Source of the DNA: Mycobacteroides chelonae
GTDB taxonomy: Bacteria > Actinomycetota > Actinomycetes > Mycobacteriales > Mycobacteriaceae
Assembly (NCBI GenBank): GCA_014204435.1
Contig: JACHLF010000001.1
Span: 638,889-702,888, forward strand
Reading direction: 5' to 3'
Length of the DNA stretch: 64,000 nucleotides
In this document: positions 1 to 7,989 of the stretch, piece by piece
Numbering within the stretch: the stretch's first letter is position 1
How the letters are laid out: every line of letters starts with the position of its first letter
Translations under genes and position numbers: made by a program
The notes under the pieces: generated by a model
The model's database searches: none
What the model saw: the letters and a program-made list of their open reading frames with translations, nothing else
What the model was told of the DNA's origin: nothing

Positions 1-1
1 G

Positions 2-202
2 CTGCAGTACGCGAAGGCTTGGCGGACCATCGCCAAGCTGTCGCTGCCGGACAAATATCTGACCTACACCGCCGACAATGCGCCGGAGACGCGCAGCGTC
101 AAGATGTTCGACGAGTTGGAGCCGCGCGAACGGGGTGGGCTCAAGTCCGCGTTCGCCGCGGTGCGTGCGCGCAGAAAGGGGCGCCGTAGCGCCAAGGTGT
201 GA
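2..202 (+). CDS. C-terminal fragment of a probable fatty-acid desaturase (DesA3-like)
   Basis: Open frame entering from the left edge and ending in TGA at 200-202; the last 66 residues are visible. The tail is basic (RKGRRSAKV) and follows a stretch reading YTADNAPETRSVKMFDELE. No catalytic histidine box lies in this part, so the sequence alone does not identify the product. The call rests on synteny: in M. tuberculosis the membrane acyl-CoA Delta9-desaturase gene desA3 (Rv3229c) converges on rsgA, as this frame converges on rsgA here. A strong hairpin follows the stop by 7 nt. Any other membrane-associated oxidoreductase cannot be excluded. Confidence 0.5.
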   Translation: MQYAKAWRTIAKLSLPDKYLTYTADNAPETRSVKMFDELEPRERGGLKSAFAAVRARRKGRRSAKV

Positions 203-209
203 CGAGAAA

Positions 210-252
210 CGTAAAAGGTGCCCCGGCCGAGTTCGGCGGGGCACCTTTTACG
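210..252. terminator. Strong bidirectional hairpin terminator
   Basis: A 16-bp perfect inverted repeat, arms 210-225 and 237-252, begins CGTAAAAGGTGCC and encloses an 11-nt loop. The AAAA/TTTT ends give a T-run on either strand. It lies between the 3' end of the desaturase-like gene and the minus-strand small ORF and can serve both. Confidence 0.85.
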
Positions 253-270
253 TTCGGTGGCGGCCGGGAA

Positions 271-372
271 CTATCCCAGGCCGGACACGGAGATCCACAT
301 GGTGGCCCAAGCGGCGACACCACAGGCGAAAACGGCTGCCACACTGGCGATTCTACGAACGTAGCTCGTCAT
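271..372 (-). CDS. 33-residue hydrophobic small protein
   Basis: ATG at 372-370 (minus strand) and TAG at 273-271 give 33 residues starting MTSYVRRIAS, with a hydrophobic stretch of about 20 residues rich in A, V, W and G. The start is preceded by an AGGGG motif about 8 nt upstream, and the 210-252 hairpin follows the stop at a terminator-like distance. A short positively charged N-terminus followed by one hydrophobic segment suggests a single-pass inner-membrane peptide. No family is recognised. It could instead be a chance frame, but the ribosome site, the stop and the terminator agree. Confidence 0.5.
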   Translation of the reverse strand: MTSYVRRIASVAAVFACGVAAWATMWISVSGLG

Positions 373-478
373 CTGTTAACCCCTGACCCTCGTTGGCTGT
401 TTCCGTCGCAGCCACTGATGGAAACGCTAATCGGCGTGTGCTGATATCGCGATTCGAGAAGGCCCTCGCAACCAAGAG

Positions 479-1459
479 TTAGGACGTTGTTAACACGGAA
501 AGCAACTGGCGAACTGCCGTGACCCGTTTAGCGGAGGCTCCGGTCAACTCGTCGAGGGCGCATTCGGGGTCTGCGGGTGGGCCAAGGTGCTGGCAGCCGC
601 GCGGGCAGTCCTCGATGGCCTCGGACAAGTCGCTGAACGCGGCCAGCACGTCGGCGGGCTCGATGTGGGCAAGGCCGAACGATCTGATGCCCGGGGTATC
701 GATGACCCAACCTGAGGGTTGCAGCGGCAGCGCGACCGATTGGGTGGACGTGTGGCGCCCCTTGCCGACACCGGTGACCTCGCCCGTCGCGCGATCTGCT
801 TCGGGGACAAGCCGATTGACCAGGGTCGACTTGCCCACGCCGGAATGTCCCAGCAGTGCGGTGAGCCGGCCTGCGAGCACGTCCATGACGGGTTCGAGTG
901 GCTCATTGCGTCCGGCGCCGATGACCTGTATGTCGAGGTCCGCGAACTGTACCGCGAACGAATCCGGATCGGCGAGATCGGTTTTGGTGAGTGCCAGGAT
1001 GGGGGTGAGGCCGCCCGCATAGGCGGCGATGAGCGCCCGCTCCACCAGCCCGGTGCGAGGCGGTGGGTCGGCTACCGCCACCACGATGAGCAGCTGGTCG
1101 GCGTTGGCGACGAAGACACGCTCGAAGGGGTCGGTGTCATCGGCTGTGCGGCGCAACACCGTTCGGCGTTCTTCCAGCCGCACTATGCGCGCCAGTGTGT
1201 CGGGGCGCCCGGACAGATCGCCCACCAGACTGACGGTGTCGCCCACCACGATCGGGGTGCGGCCGAGCTCACGAGCGCGCATCGCGGTGACCTGCTCGGC
1301 GGGGTCATCGTTGAGTACACAGCCCCAGCGGCCGCGGTCCACGGTGACCACCATCGCGGGTATCGCGTCGGCGTGTTCGGGACGGTTCTTGGTGCGAGGC
1401 CGCGAGCGTCGCCCGGGACGAATGCGGGCGTCGGACTCGTCGTACTCGCGTGGGCTCAA
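479..1459 (-). CDS. rsgA: Ribosome small-subunit-dependent GTPase A (RsgA)
   Basis: Circularly permuted GTPase of late 30S subunit maturation. It binds near the decoding centre and releases biogenesis factors on GTP hydrolysis. The 326 residues show an N-terminal OB-like region, then G-motifs in permuted order: G4 TKTD, G1 GHSGVGKST and G3 DTPG. A C-terminal zinc knuckle follows (CPRGCQHLG with a later Cys). The TTG start at 1459-1457 overlaps the aroA TGA in the string TTGA, so translation is probably coupled to aroA in a two-gene operon. The same pair occurs as Rv3227-Rv3228 in M. tuberculosis. The basic N-terminal 30 residues look disordered. Confidence 0.95.
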   Translation of the reverse strand: MSPREYDESDARIRPGRRSRPRTKNRPEHADAIPAMVVTVDRGRWGCVLNDDPAEQVTAMRARELGRTPIVVGDTVSLVGDLSGRPDTLARIVRLEERRTVLRRTADDTDPFERVFVANADQLLIVVAVADPPPRTGLVERALIAAYAGGLTPILALTKTDLADPDSFAVQFADLDIQVIGAGRNEPLEPVMDVLAGRLTALLGHSGVGKSTLVNRLVPEADRATGEVTGVGKGRHTSTQSVALPLQPSGWVIDTPGIRSFGLAHIEPADVLAAFSDLSEAIEDCPRGCQHLGPPADPECALDELTGASAKRVTAVRQLLSVLTTS

Positions 1460-2754
1460 GAGGTGCGACCGCCAGACTGGGTCAGCATGTCAGCCCACAT
1501 TCCGGGGAAGTCGGGCAGTGTCTTACTGGTGGTGGCGATGTCGTCCACGGACACGTCGGGTACCTTCAGGCCGATAAGCGCCCCCGCCGTGGCCATCCGG
1601 TGATCGGCATAGGAGCCCCACACCCCGCCGTGCAGACCGGTGGCGACGATGCGCAGCCCGTCCTCAGTCTCCTCGCACTGCCCACCGAGAGCATTGATCT
1701 CGTGAGCCAATGCCTTCAGCCGGTCGGTCTCGTGGCCGCGCAGATGCGCGACCCCCCGCAGTACCGACACGCTTCCGGGCTCGGCGAGTGCGGCCAGCGC
1801 CGCGACGGTGGGGGTCAGCTCACCGACCTCACTCAGATCCATATCGACACCGCCATAACCGGTCTGGCCGGTGACCTCCAGGTGAGTGTCGGTCAGCGAG
1901 ACGGACTGCGCGAACCGGCGTACCACGTCCTCGATTTGGCGCGCGGGTTGGGTGGACTGCCGCGGCCAGCCGGTGATCCGCACGGTGCCGCCCGTCGCCA
2001 ACGCGGGTGCGATGAACGCCAGGGCGTTGGACAGGTCTGGCTCGATTGTCCAGTCGTGAGCGGGAATTGGTTGAGGTGCGATATGCCAGCGCCCCGGGGC
2101 GGAATCGTCCACCGCGATGCCCGCCTCGCGCAGCATCGTCACCGTCATGACCACATGTGGACCTGATGGCAGCACATCGGCGGTGTTCACCGCGATCAAG
2201 CCGTTGGTGAACGCGGCACCGGAAAGCAGGAGACCGGAAACGAATTGCGACGATCCCGATGCGTCCACGCTGACCTCGCCGCCGCGAACCTGGCCGGTGC
2301 CGGCGACCGTGAAGGGCAGGTGTTGTCCGTCGATGCTCACCCCTGTCGAACGCAGCGCATCCAACAGCGGAGCGATGGGCCGCGCACGTGCCTGCTCGTC
2401 ACCGTCAAAGACGGTGGGGGCGTGGCGAAGTGCGGCGACGGGAGGCAAGAAGCGCAGCACAGTTCCGGCGAGCCCACAATCGACCGTCGACGACTCGGCG
2501 TTTCCGTATCCGGGGGAGATGGTCAGGTCGGTGCCTTCGCCGGTGACATCGAACCCCAGCGCGCGCAGCGCGCCGATCATCAGATCGGTATCGCGGCTGC
2601 GCAACGTGCCGGAGATTGTCGAGGTGCCGCCCTCACGTGCGGACAGCGCCGCGAGAATGAACGCTCGATTGGTCTGAGACTTGGAGCCGGGCATGGTAAT
2701 AGTCGCGTTGACGGAACCGTCGACCGTCGGTGCTTGCCAGAGTCCGCTTGTCAC
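1456..2754 (-). CDS. aroA: 3-phosphoshikimate 1-carboxyvinyltransferase (EPSP synthase)
   Basis: Catalyses the sixth shikimate step, transferring enolpyruvyl from PEP to shikimate-3-phosphate in the cytoplasm. The 432-residue protein has the N-terminal PGSKSQTNR substrate loop, the LAGTVLRF segment, a YADHRMA motif and the C-terminal SKTLPDFP stretch, all typical of the family. GTG at 2754-2752 is chosen because AGGG lies 5 nt upstream and the protein then begins TSGLWQAP like mycobacterial homologues. The open frame reaches further upstream but would run into the divergent SRAP gene. The interval to SRAP is only 58 bp and must hold promoters for both directions. Confidence 0.95.
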   Translation of the reverse strand: MTSGLWQAPTVDGSVNATITMPGSKSQTNRAFILAALSAREGGTSTISGTLRSRDTDLMIGALRALGFDVTGEGTDLTISPGYGNAESSTVDCGLAGTVLRFLPPVAALRHAPTVFDGDEQARARPIAPLLDALRSTGVSIDGQHLPFTVAGTGQVRGGEVSVDASGSSQFVSGLLLSGAAFTNGLIAVNTADVLPSGPHVVMTVTMLREAGIAVDDSAPGRWHIAPQPIPAHDWTIEPDLSNALAFIAPALATGGTVRITGWPRQSTQPARQIEDVVRRFAQSVSLTDTHLEVTGQTGYGGVDMDLSEVGELTPTVAALAALAEPGSVSVLRGVAHLRGHETDRLKALAHEINALGGQCEETEDGLRIVATGLHGGVWGSYADHRMATAGALIGLKVPDVSVDDIATTSKTLPDFPGMWADMLTQSGGRTS

Positions 2755-2812
2755 CGCCCTATTGTCCCGGACGACCACCTGCGGTGTCGGCCCCGGGTGG
2801 CACCATGGCGAT

Positions 2813-3598
2813 ATGTGCGGACGGTACGCGGTGACGATCGACCCGGCGCTGCTTGCCGCCGAGATTGACGCGCTCGATGAGATCAGCACGGTGAGCCAGG
2901 ACGGGGTAGCCCCCCAGCAGCTCCCCACCATCGCGAACTACAACGTCGCACCCACCGACCCCGTGCTCACGGTGGTGGCCCGACATCGCGAACCTGGCGA
3001 CCTTCCAACCCGCCGTATTCGCGCCATGCGGTGGGGGCTGGTGCCGAACTGGGCCAAGGCGCGTGAGGGCGGCCGCCCGGAGACCAAGGGCGCTCCGCTG
3101 ATCAATGCCCGTGCGGAAACCCTCACCACGGCCGCGACATTTCGTGTCGCGGCCCAGTCCAAGCGGTGTCTGGTGCCGATGGATGGCTGGTACGAGTGGC
3201 GCAAGCAAGAAGGCGCCAAGACGGCCTTCTATCTGAATGCGAGCGATGGGAGGCGGTTGTTCGCGGCCGGTCTGTGGTCGGTATGGAAGCCCGCCGGTCA
3301 GCAAGGTCGGAACGCGGCGCCGCTGTTGAGCTGCACGATCGTCACCACCGATGCAGTCGGTCCGCTGCAGGAAATTCACGACCGGATGCCGTTGATGCTG
3401 AGTGCTCGATTGTGGGATCGCTGGCTGGATCCCGACCGCGATCTGGATCAGAGCCTTCTGCAGGGGACGGGGGAGGCAACTGGAATCGACACCCGGCAGG
3501 TCTCCTCGCTGGTCAACAGCGTTGCGAACAATGGTCCGGAACTACTCGTGCCCGACGACAGATCTCAGCGGGTGGGGGAGCAGATCACCCTGCTGTGA
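2813..3598 (+). CDS. SRAP-domain abasic-site DNA-protein crosslinking protein (HMCES/YedK family)
   Basis: HMCES/YedK proteins form a thiazolidine crosslink with abasic sites in single-stranded DNA through Cys2 after Met1 removal. ATG at 2813 is therefore the necessary start, because it places MCGRY at the N-terminus; an upstream in-frame ATG would bury the cysteine. The 261-residue protein also shows the WYEW glutamate and the IHDRMP histidine expected of the active site, plus PMRWGLVP-like substrate-loop residues ([10 protein letters not shown]). A hexamer CACCAT ends 6 nt before the ATG, consistent with a leaderless transcript. It corresponds to Rv3226c by position. The 3' end overlaps the convergent YbaK-like gene by 14 nt. 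Confidence 0.92.
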   Translation: MCGRYAVTIDPALLAAEIDALDEISTVSQDGVAPQQLPTIANYNVAPTDPVLTVVARHREPGDLPTRRIRAMRWGLVPNWAKAREGGRPETKGAPLINARAETLTTAATFRVAAQSKRCLVPMDGWYEWRKQEGAKTAFYLNASDGRRLFAAGLWSVWKPAGQQGRNAAPLLSCTIVTTDAVGPLQEIHDRMPLMLSARLWDRWLDPDRDLDQSLLQGTGEATGIDTRQVSSLVNSVANNGPELLVPDDRSQRVGEQITLL

Positions 3599-4091
3599 CG
3601 GACGCGGTCACCGCGTTGGTAAGCCGGGCCAGGTCATGGGGTGCCAGTGCCATCTGCAGCCCGCGCTTGCCCGCGCTGCACAGAATGCGGTCCCACGTCA
3701 GGGCCGACGCATCGATCACGGTGGGCAACGCCTTGCGCTGTCCGAACGGAGAGATCCCGCCGACCACATATCCGGAGCTACGCTCGGCCGCCGCCGGGTC
3801 GGCCATCGTGGCTTTCGCCCGTCCGAGGGCTGCCGCGGCGGCCTTGAGTGAGAGCGTCGCGGGCACCGGGATGACGGCCACTGCAAGGTCCGGTCCCCGG
3901 TCCAGTGAGATCAGCAGGGTCTTGAAGATCTGCTCCGGAACCAATCCGGAGCCCGCCAATGCGCGCACGGCTTCGTCGCCGAAGGCGTGCGCGCCGGGGC
4001 GGTGTTCATAGGGCAGCAGTTCGTATTCGGCCCCGTCCGCGATCAGGGCGGCGACGGCTGGAGTTGCAGCTTTGGCGGCCTTGGAACCCAC
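3585..4091 (-). CDS. YbaK/EbsC-type Cys-tRNA(Pro) deacylase-like protein
   Basis: The 168-residue protein belongs to the YbaK family, which hydrolyses mischarged aminoacyl-tRNAs, classically Cys-tRNA-Pro. Family hallmarks are the H in YEHRP, FKTLLISLD, LSLKAAAAALG (the conserved catalytic-region lysine), a GGISPFGQRK loop and the final V-I-D strand. GTG at 4091-4089 (VGSKAAKA) is preferred because it gives the usual length, but no strong ribosome-binding site precedes it, and an ATG at 4166 would add 25 residues that look unlike the family. It converges with the SRAP gene and diverges from sigH. Confidence 0.85.
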   Translation of the reverse strand: MGSKAAKAATPAVAALIADGAEYELLPYEHRPGAHAFGDEAVRALAGSGLVPEQIFKTLLISLDRGPDLAVAVIPVPATLSLKAAAAALGRAKATMADPAAAERSSGYVVGGISPFGQRKALPTVIDASALTWDRILCSAGKRGLQMALAPHDLARLTNAVTASVTAG

Positions 4092-4149
4092 GACTGGGAC
4101 AGTAGCGCCCCGGGTCCGGTGAATTTCCAGTTGACAGTCGGGATAGTTT

Positions 4150-4177
4150 GGGAAATACCCCGGCATGCGTCGGTGTT
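4150..4177 (+). promoter_or_regulatory. Candidate SigH-type autoregulatory promoter
   Basis: GGGAAATA at 4150-4157 and TGTT at 4174-4177 are separated by 16 nt. This resembles the mycobacterial SigH pattern GGGAA(C/T)A-N16/17-CGTT with one extra A, about 130 nt upstream of the sigH start. SigH is known to autoregulate. The match is imperfect, so this remains a candidate. Confidence 0.3.
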
Positions 4178-4309
4178 GAAGAGGCTGTCCGCAACGAGCG
4201 GACTATGGTCCTCAACACGGAAGGGGTATTGCAGGTGACAATGGCGTGCCTCGAACGTCCGATGTCGGTGCCGATCCGTAGGGTCGGTGTCGCTACCGAA
4301 AGGACCGCC

Positions 4310-4948
4310 GTGACAAGCATGGACAGCGCCGCAGAACTCCCGGGTCTGGTTCACGTCGAGACTGAGGCCGAGCGGGCCGCACGCTTTGAGCGTGACGCGC
4401 TACCGCTGCTGGATCAGCTTTACGGTGCGGCCCTGCGGATGACGAGAAATCCCGCAGACGCAGAAGATCTGGTGCAAGAGACGATGGTCAAGGCATACGC
4501 CGGGTTCGGGACCTTCAAAGAAGGCACCAATCTCAAGGCGTGGCTGTACCGGATTCTGACCAATACCTACATCAACATCTACCGCAAGAAGCAGCGTCAG
4601 CCAGCGGAATATCCGACCGAGGAAATCACCGATTGGCAGCTCGCCGCGAACGCCGAACACACCTCCACGGGTCTGCGGTCGGCGGAGATCGAAGCGCTCG
4701 ACGGACTGCCTGACGACGAAATCAAAGAAGCGTTGAATATGCTGCCGGAAGAATTCCGGATGGCCGTGTACTACGCGGACGTCGAAGGTTTCCCCTACAA
4801 GGAGATCGCCGAGATCATGGACACCCCGATCGGCACGGTCATGTCGCGGTTGCACCGCGGCCGTCGCCAGTTGCGCGAATTGCTGGCCGAAGTGGCCAAG
4901 GACCGCGGCTTCCTGCGCAACAATGAGTTGGCGGAGGGCCGGGCATGA
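4310..4948 (+). CDS. sigH: ECF RNA polymerase sigma factor SigH
   Basis: Extracytoplasmic-function sigma factor for thiol-oxidative and heat stress, which drives thioredoxin and chaperone genes in mycobacteria. Region 2 reads [19 protein letters not shown] and region 4 ends in the helix-turn-helix [20 protein letters not shown], nearly identical to M. tuberculosis SigH. The GTG start at 4310 has AAAGGA six nt upstream and gives 212 residues (216 in M. tuberculosis). The frame stays open to 4148, so a longer product from upstream starts cannot be excluded. The next gene, its anti-sigma factor, overlaps by the string ATGA. Confidence 0.95.
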   Translation: MTSMDSAAELPGLVHVETEAERAARFERDALPLLDQLYGAALRMTRNPADAEDLVQETMVKAYAGFGTFKEGTNLKAWLYRILTNTYINIYRKKQRQPAEYPTEEITDWQLAANAEHTSTGLRSAEIEALDGLPDDEIKEALNMLPEEFRMAVYYADVEGFPYKEIAEIMDTPIGTVMSRLHRGRRQLRELLAEVAKDRGFLRNNELAEGRA

Positions 4949-5253
4949 CCGACGGTGAACTCAAGAAGAGTTTCGACAAGGGTGGCAACTGCGAGGTATC
5001 GGGTTGCGCCGAGGTGATCGCGGAGGTGTGGACCCTCCTCGACGGCGAATGCAGCCCCGAGAACAGCGCGCGGCTGCGCCACCATCTCGAGGAATGCCCG
5101 GGCTGCCTGCAGCATTACGGCATCGAAGAGCAGATCAAAACACTCGTAGCCCGCAAGTGCGGTGGAGAAAAGGCACCTGACGGGCTACGTGAGCGTCTTA
5201 AGTTGAAGATCAGCCAGACCACCGTCATCGAGCGGCGGGCTGAGAACTCCTAG
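4945..5253 (+). CDS. rshA: Zinc anti-sigma factor RshA
   Basis: Redox-sensing anti-sigma factor that holds SigH inactive under reducing conditions. The 102-residue protein has the ZAS signature H-x3-C-x2-C (HHLEECPGC) in which His and Cys ligate zinc; thiol oxidation releases the sigma factor. Two further Cys occur at the N-terminus (NCEVSGC) and one near residue 72. The start overlaps the sigH stop by 4 nt, indicating translational coupling and matched stoichiometry, as in the Rv3223c-rshA pair. Regulation by PknB-type phosphorylation is known for the M. tuberculosis protein but cannot be read here. Confidence 0.93.
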   Translation: MTDGELKKSFDKGGNCEVSGCAEVIAEVWTLLDGECSPENSARLRHHLEECPGCLQHYGIEEQIKTLVARKCGGEKAPDGLRERLKLKISQTTVIERRAENS

Positions 5254-5255
5254 CG

Positions 5256-5330
5256 TTAGCTGTTGGGACGCTTGCCATGGTTGGCGGCGTTGTGCTTCCG
5301 GCTGCGCTTCTTGCGACCACGCTTGGCCAT
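5256..5330 (-). CDS. Large-subunit ribosomal protein bL37 (24 residues)
   Basis: ATG at 5330-5328 and TAA at 5258-5256 encode 24 residues beginning MAKRGRKKRSRKHN and ending GKRPNS, half of them Lys, Arg or His. This matches the mycobacterial ribosomal protein bL37, found in cryo-EM structures of the mycobacterial 50S subunit. An AAGGAG ribosome-binding site lies 7 nt before the ATG. The gene converges on rshA with 2 bp between stop codons and is divergent from the TB7.3 gene. It is short enough to be missed by most gene callers. Confidence 0.9.
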   Translation of the reverse strand: MAKRGRKKRSRKHNAANHGKRPNS

Positions 5331-5358
5331 GCGAATCTCCTTAGCGATCAAATGGGTT

Positions 5359-5374
5359 CCGGGTGCTAACCCGG
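5359..5374 (-). promoter_or_regulatory. Short hairpin in the bL37 leader
   Basis: CCGGGT (5359-5364), a 4-nt loop and ACCCGG (5369-5374) form a perfect 6-bp stem about 29 nt upstream of the bL37 start. A TTGTCA, usable as a minus-strand -35, lies just upstream of it. Its role is unknown. Confidence 0.3.
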
Positions 5375-5521
5375 CTGACAAGCCAGCCGCGCGTGACGCG
5401 TGCCGGTGTGTACACCCAGTCTCTCATGCCGGTGAGGGTGCTTGAGCGCGTGGATGCCCCCCGTGTGGTTCGATACTGAGGACCGGTAACCGGATGTTGA
5501 CGAGAGCGAGGTGGCGCGCAG

Positions 5522-5740
5522 GTGGCCGAGGAAGTACACGCCGAGATCGTGGCCAGCGTGCTGGAAGTGCTCGTCAAGACGGGTGACGCGATCGCCGAAG
5601 GCGACACCATCGTCCTGCTGGAATCCATGAAGATGGAGATCCCGGTGCTGGCTGAGGTTGCGGGCACCATCGGTGACGTGAGCGTCTCGGTGGGCGACGT
5701 GATCCAGGCCGGCGATTTGATCGCCGTCATCGACAACTAG
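5522..5740 (+). CDS. Biotinylated acyl-carrier protein TB7.3
   Basis: Stand-alone biotinyl/lipoyl-attachment domain of 72 residues, almost exactly one domain long. The biotin site is ESMKMEI with Lys37 as the modified residue. Free-standing biotin carriers of this kind are thought to serve acyl-CoA carboxylases or decarboxylases whose other subunits are encoded elsewhere. The GTG start at 5522 has only GCGCAG just upstream; GAGGTGG is further away. The M. tuberculosis counterpart Rv3221c also sits between rshA and the PdtaS kinase gene, which follows here after 11 bp. Confidence 0.92.
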   Translation: MAEEVHAEIVASVLEVLVKTGDAIAEGDTIVLLESMKMEIPVLAEVAGTIGDVSVSVGDVIQAGDLIAVIDN

Positions 5741-5751
5741 ATCGCCACCGC

Positions 5752-7242
5752 ATGTCGACTCTCGGTGATCTGCTTGCCGAGCACACCATGCTGCCGGGCG
5801 ACGCGGTCGATCACCTGCACGCCGTGGTCGCCGAATGGCAGCTGCTTGCCGACCTTTCCTTCGCGGACTACCTCATGTGGGTGCCACGCGACGACGACGC
5901 CTTCGTCTGCGTGGCCCAGTGCCGACCCAATACCGCGCCGACCATCATCGACAACGACGCGGTCGGCACCGTCGCCAAGATCGCCGACGTTCCGCTGGTG
6001 GAGGCGGCGTTCACCTCGGGTGCCATTGAGCGCGAGAGCGATTCGGACCTGACTGAACATGCTTCCGAGCTAAACGTGGAAGCTGTTGCGGTGCGCTGCG
6101 GCGACCGCACGGTCGCGGTGCTGACCCACCAAACCGCGCTGGCCTCCCGGCTCAAGAAGGGCACGCTGGAGCGGGCCTATCTGGAGTGTGCCGGTGATCT
6201 GCTGCTGATGCTCACCGAGGGAACCTTCCCAAATGTTGCTGACCAGGCGATGTCACGGTCCAGCCCCCGCGTGGGTGATGGCTTTATCCGGCTCGATGTC
6301 TCCGGCGGGGTCAGATATGCCAGCCCCAACGCCCTATCGGCGTACCACCGCATGGGTTTGGCTAGCGATTTGCAGGGCCACAACCTCATGGACGTCACCA
6401 AACCCCTGATTTCCGACCCCTTCGAGGGGCAGGAGCTGGCGGCGCACATCCGCGATGTGCTCGCCGGCGGCCCCAGCATGCGCATGGAGGTCGACGCGGC
6501 CGGCGCCGCGGTACTCATCCGCACCCTGCCGCTGATCGTCCGCGGCGCGTCGGAAGGGGCGCTGCTGCTGACCCGCGATGTGACCGAGGTCAAGCGTCGC
6601 GACCGGGCGCTGCTGTCCAAGGACGCCACCATCCGTGAGATCCACCATCGGGTGAAGAACAACCTGCAGACGGTGGCGGCGCTGCTGCGCCTGCAAGCCC
6701 GCCGCACGCCCAATGACGAAGCCCGCGAAGCGCTTTTCGAATCCGTGCGCCGAGTGTCGTCGATCGCGCTGGTTCACGATGCGTTGTCGATGTCGGTGGA
6801 TGAGGAAGTCAACCTCGACGAGGTGATCGATCGGATCATGCCGATCATGACCGACGTCGCCACCGTGGACACTAAGGTGCGCGTCTCGCGTGAGGGTGCA
6901 CTCGGGGTGCTCGACTCCGACCGTGCGACACCGCTGATCATGGTGATCACCGAGCTGGTGCAAAACGCCATCGAGCACGCCTTCGATGAAGGCGCTCAGG
7001 GCCAGGTGGTCATCAAGGCAGAGCGGTCGGCCCGGTGGCTCGACGTCGTCGTACACGACGACGGACGGGGATTGCCCGACGGATTCAGCGTGGAGACATC
7101 GGATCGGCTGGGATTACAGATCGTCAGGACGCTGGTGTCGGCGGAGATCGACGGATCGCTGGATATGCGGAGCGATCCCGAGGGGGGCACGAACGCGGTT
7201 TTGCGGGTTCCGTTGGGCCGACGTGCCCGGCTGATGGCCTAG
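5752..7242 (+). CDS. pdtaS: Cytoplasmic sensor histidine kinase PdtaS
   Basis: Sensor kinase of the PdtaS-PdtaR system, in which the partner regulator is an RNA-binding ANTAR antiterminator encoded elsewhere. The 496 residues show an N-terminal GAF-like domain (about 1-150), a PAS domain (about 180-280), a HisKA_2 dimerisation helix with phosphoacceptor His298 in REIHHRVKNNLQT, and a C-terminal HATPase_c domain (N-box ELVQNAIEHA, G-box DDGRGLP). No membrane helix is seen, so it is a soluble sensor. It corresponds to Rv3220c and is followed by a shared terminator against whiB1. Confidence 0.93.
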   Translation: MSTLGDLLAEHTMLPGDAVDHLHAVVAEWQLLADLSFADYLMWVPRDDDAFVCVAQCRPNTAPTIIDNDAVGTVAKIADVPLVEAAFTSGAIERESDSDLTEHASELNVEAVAVRCGDRTVAVLTHQTALASRLKKGTLERAYLECAGDLLLMLTEGTFPNVADQAMSRSSPRVGDGFIRLDVSGGVRYASPNALSAYHRMGLASDLQGHNLMDVTKPLISDPFEGQELAAHIRDVLAGGPSMRMEVDAAGAAVLIRTLPLIVRGASEGALLLTRDVTEVKRRDRALLSKDATIREIHHRVKNNLQTVAALLRLQARRTPNDEAREALFESVRRVSSIALVHDALSMSVDEEVNLDEVIDRIMPIMTDVATVDTKVRVSREGALGVLDSDRATPLIMVITELVQNAIEHAFDEGAQGQVVIKAERSARWLDVVVHDDGRGLPDGFSVETSDRLGLQIVRTLVSAEIDGSLDMRSDPEGGTNAVLRVPLGRRARLMA

Positions 7243-7276
7243 CTCGACACTCTGACGAAAGCCCTTGGGCAGCAAA

Positions 7277-7304
7277 GAACCCGGCACCAAATTGTGCCGG
7301 GTTC
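7277..7304. terminator. Bidirectional hairpin between pdtaS and whiB1
   Basis: Perfect 11-bp arms GAACCCGGCAC (7277-7287) and GTGCCGGGTTC (7294-7304) with a 6-nt loop lie between two convergent stop codons (7242 and 7319). Confidence 0.8.
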
Positions 7305-7318
7305 TGGTTGCTGCGGCG

Positions 7319-7573
7319 TTAGACGGCGCTGCGGGCGCGAGCGCGGGCGTTGCGACGCTTGAGGGCGCGGCGCTCATCCTCGCTGAGGCCACCCCACACA
7401 CCGGCGTCCTGGCCCGACTCGAGCGCCCAGGTAAGGCATTCGGTCGTCACCGGACAGCGGTTACAAACGAGCTTTGCGTCAGCGATCTGGGCAAGGGCCG
7501 GTCCACTGTTCCCAACGGGGAAGAACAGCTCGGGATCCTCGTCGCGACAGACCGCCTTATGGCGCCAATCCAT
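7319..7573 (-). CDS. whiB1: [4Fe-4S] nitric-oxide-responsive regulator WhiB1
   Basis: Essential Wbl-family regulator that binds the primary sigma factor and carries an NO-sensitive iron-sulfur cluster. The 84-residue protein has cluster cysteines at 9, 37, 40 and 46, the GVWGG turn and a basic C-terminal helix (RRALKRRNARARAR). It is nearly identical to M. tuberculosis WhiB1. ATG at 7573 is chosen over an in-frame ATG 33 nt upstream because AAGGAG stands at the right distance and the product equals the 84-residue family length. A candidate CRP site and a palindrome lie 150-190 bp upstream, in keeping with the known CRP control of whiB1. Confidence 0.96.
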   Translation of the reverse strand: MDWRHKAVCRDEDPELFFPVGNSGPALAQIADAKLVCNRCPVTTECLTWALESGQDAGVWGGLSEDERRALKRRNARARARSAV

Positions 7574-7719
7574 AGTTGTGCACTCCTTTTTCATCGTGCG
7601 CGCCACAAGCGCACGAGATTAATGTTTTTCGGCTGTTAACGCGTGCGTACCAAGTGTTTCTGCACTGTTGCTTCCGATCGTTTCACAAGCTCAGCAGAAG
7701 TCAATAGCGTGAGTTAACA

Positions 7720-7735
7720 CGTGGTCAATCTCACT
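7720..7735 (-). promoter_or_regulatory. Candidate CRP (Rv3676-type) binding site upstream of whiB1
   Basis: CGTGGTCAATCTCACT matches the TGTGA-N6-TCACA pattern in eight of ten half-site positions, including the central GTG-N8-CAC core. It lies about 150 bp upstream of whiB1. CRP regulation of whiB1 is established in M. tuberculosis; this particular site is inferred. Confidence 0.35.
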
Positions 7736-7740
7736 CGGGG

Positions 7741-7760
7741 GTGGTGTCTGCAGACGCCAC
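7741..7760. repeat. 20-bp near-perfect palindrome
   Basis: GTGGTGTCTGCAGACGCCAC reads as its own reverse complement except at one symmetric pair. It abuts the candidate CRP site in the whiB1 upstream region. It could be an operator, but no cognate regulator is known. Confidence 0.5.
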
Positions 7761-7877
7761 ATTCGTTTGTACTACACTTAATCGGTCTGCGCCTTGAATA
7801 TGGCGATATCCCTCCATTTTCCCAGTTGGCATGGCGCTACTGGTGAGTAACATCACGGCGTGGAGAGACTCGGCTAC

Positions 7878-7934
7878 GTGAAGTGGTACATCCAATCTGT
7901 CCGCAACATGATGTACGCCGCGCTGCGCCTGTGA
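7878..7934 (+). CDS. Possible 18-residue peptide
   Basis: GTG at 7878 to TGA at 7934 encodes 18 residues ending MMYAALRL, with aromatic and basic residues spaced as in an amphipathic helix. GGAGAG lies 10 nt before the start, and a longer in-frame GTG is at 7860. It occupies a 416-bp stretch (7574-7989) with no other gene, upstream of whiB1 on the opposite strand. It may be chance. Confidence 0.25.
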   Translation: MKWYIQSVRNMMYAALRL

Positions 7935-7989
7935 GTCGGCTGTGTCCGGAACAGACTGGTGCTCAACACTATTGCGCTTCCGGTAAGGC

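Noticed and set aside
78..386. 102-codon plus-strand frame at the left edge
   Set aside because: It runs out of frame through the desaturase tail, through the terminator hairpin and over the minus-strand peptide; no ribosome site or motif.
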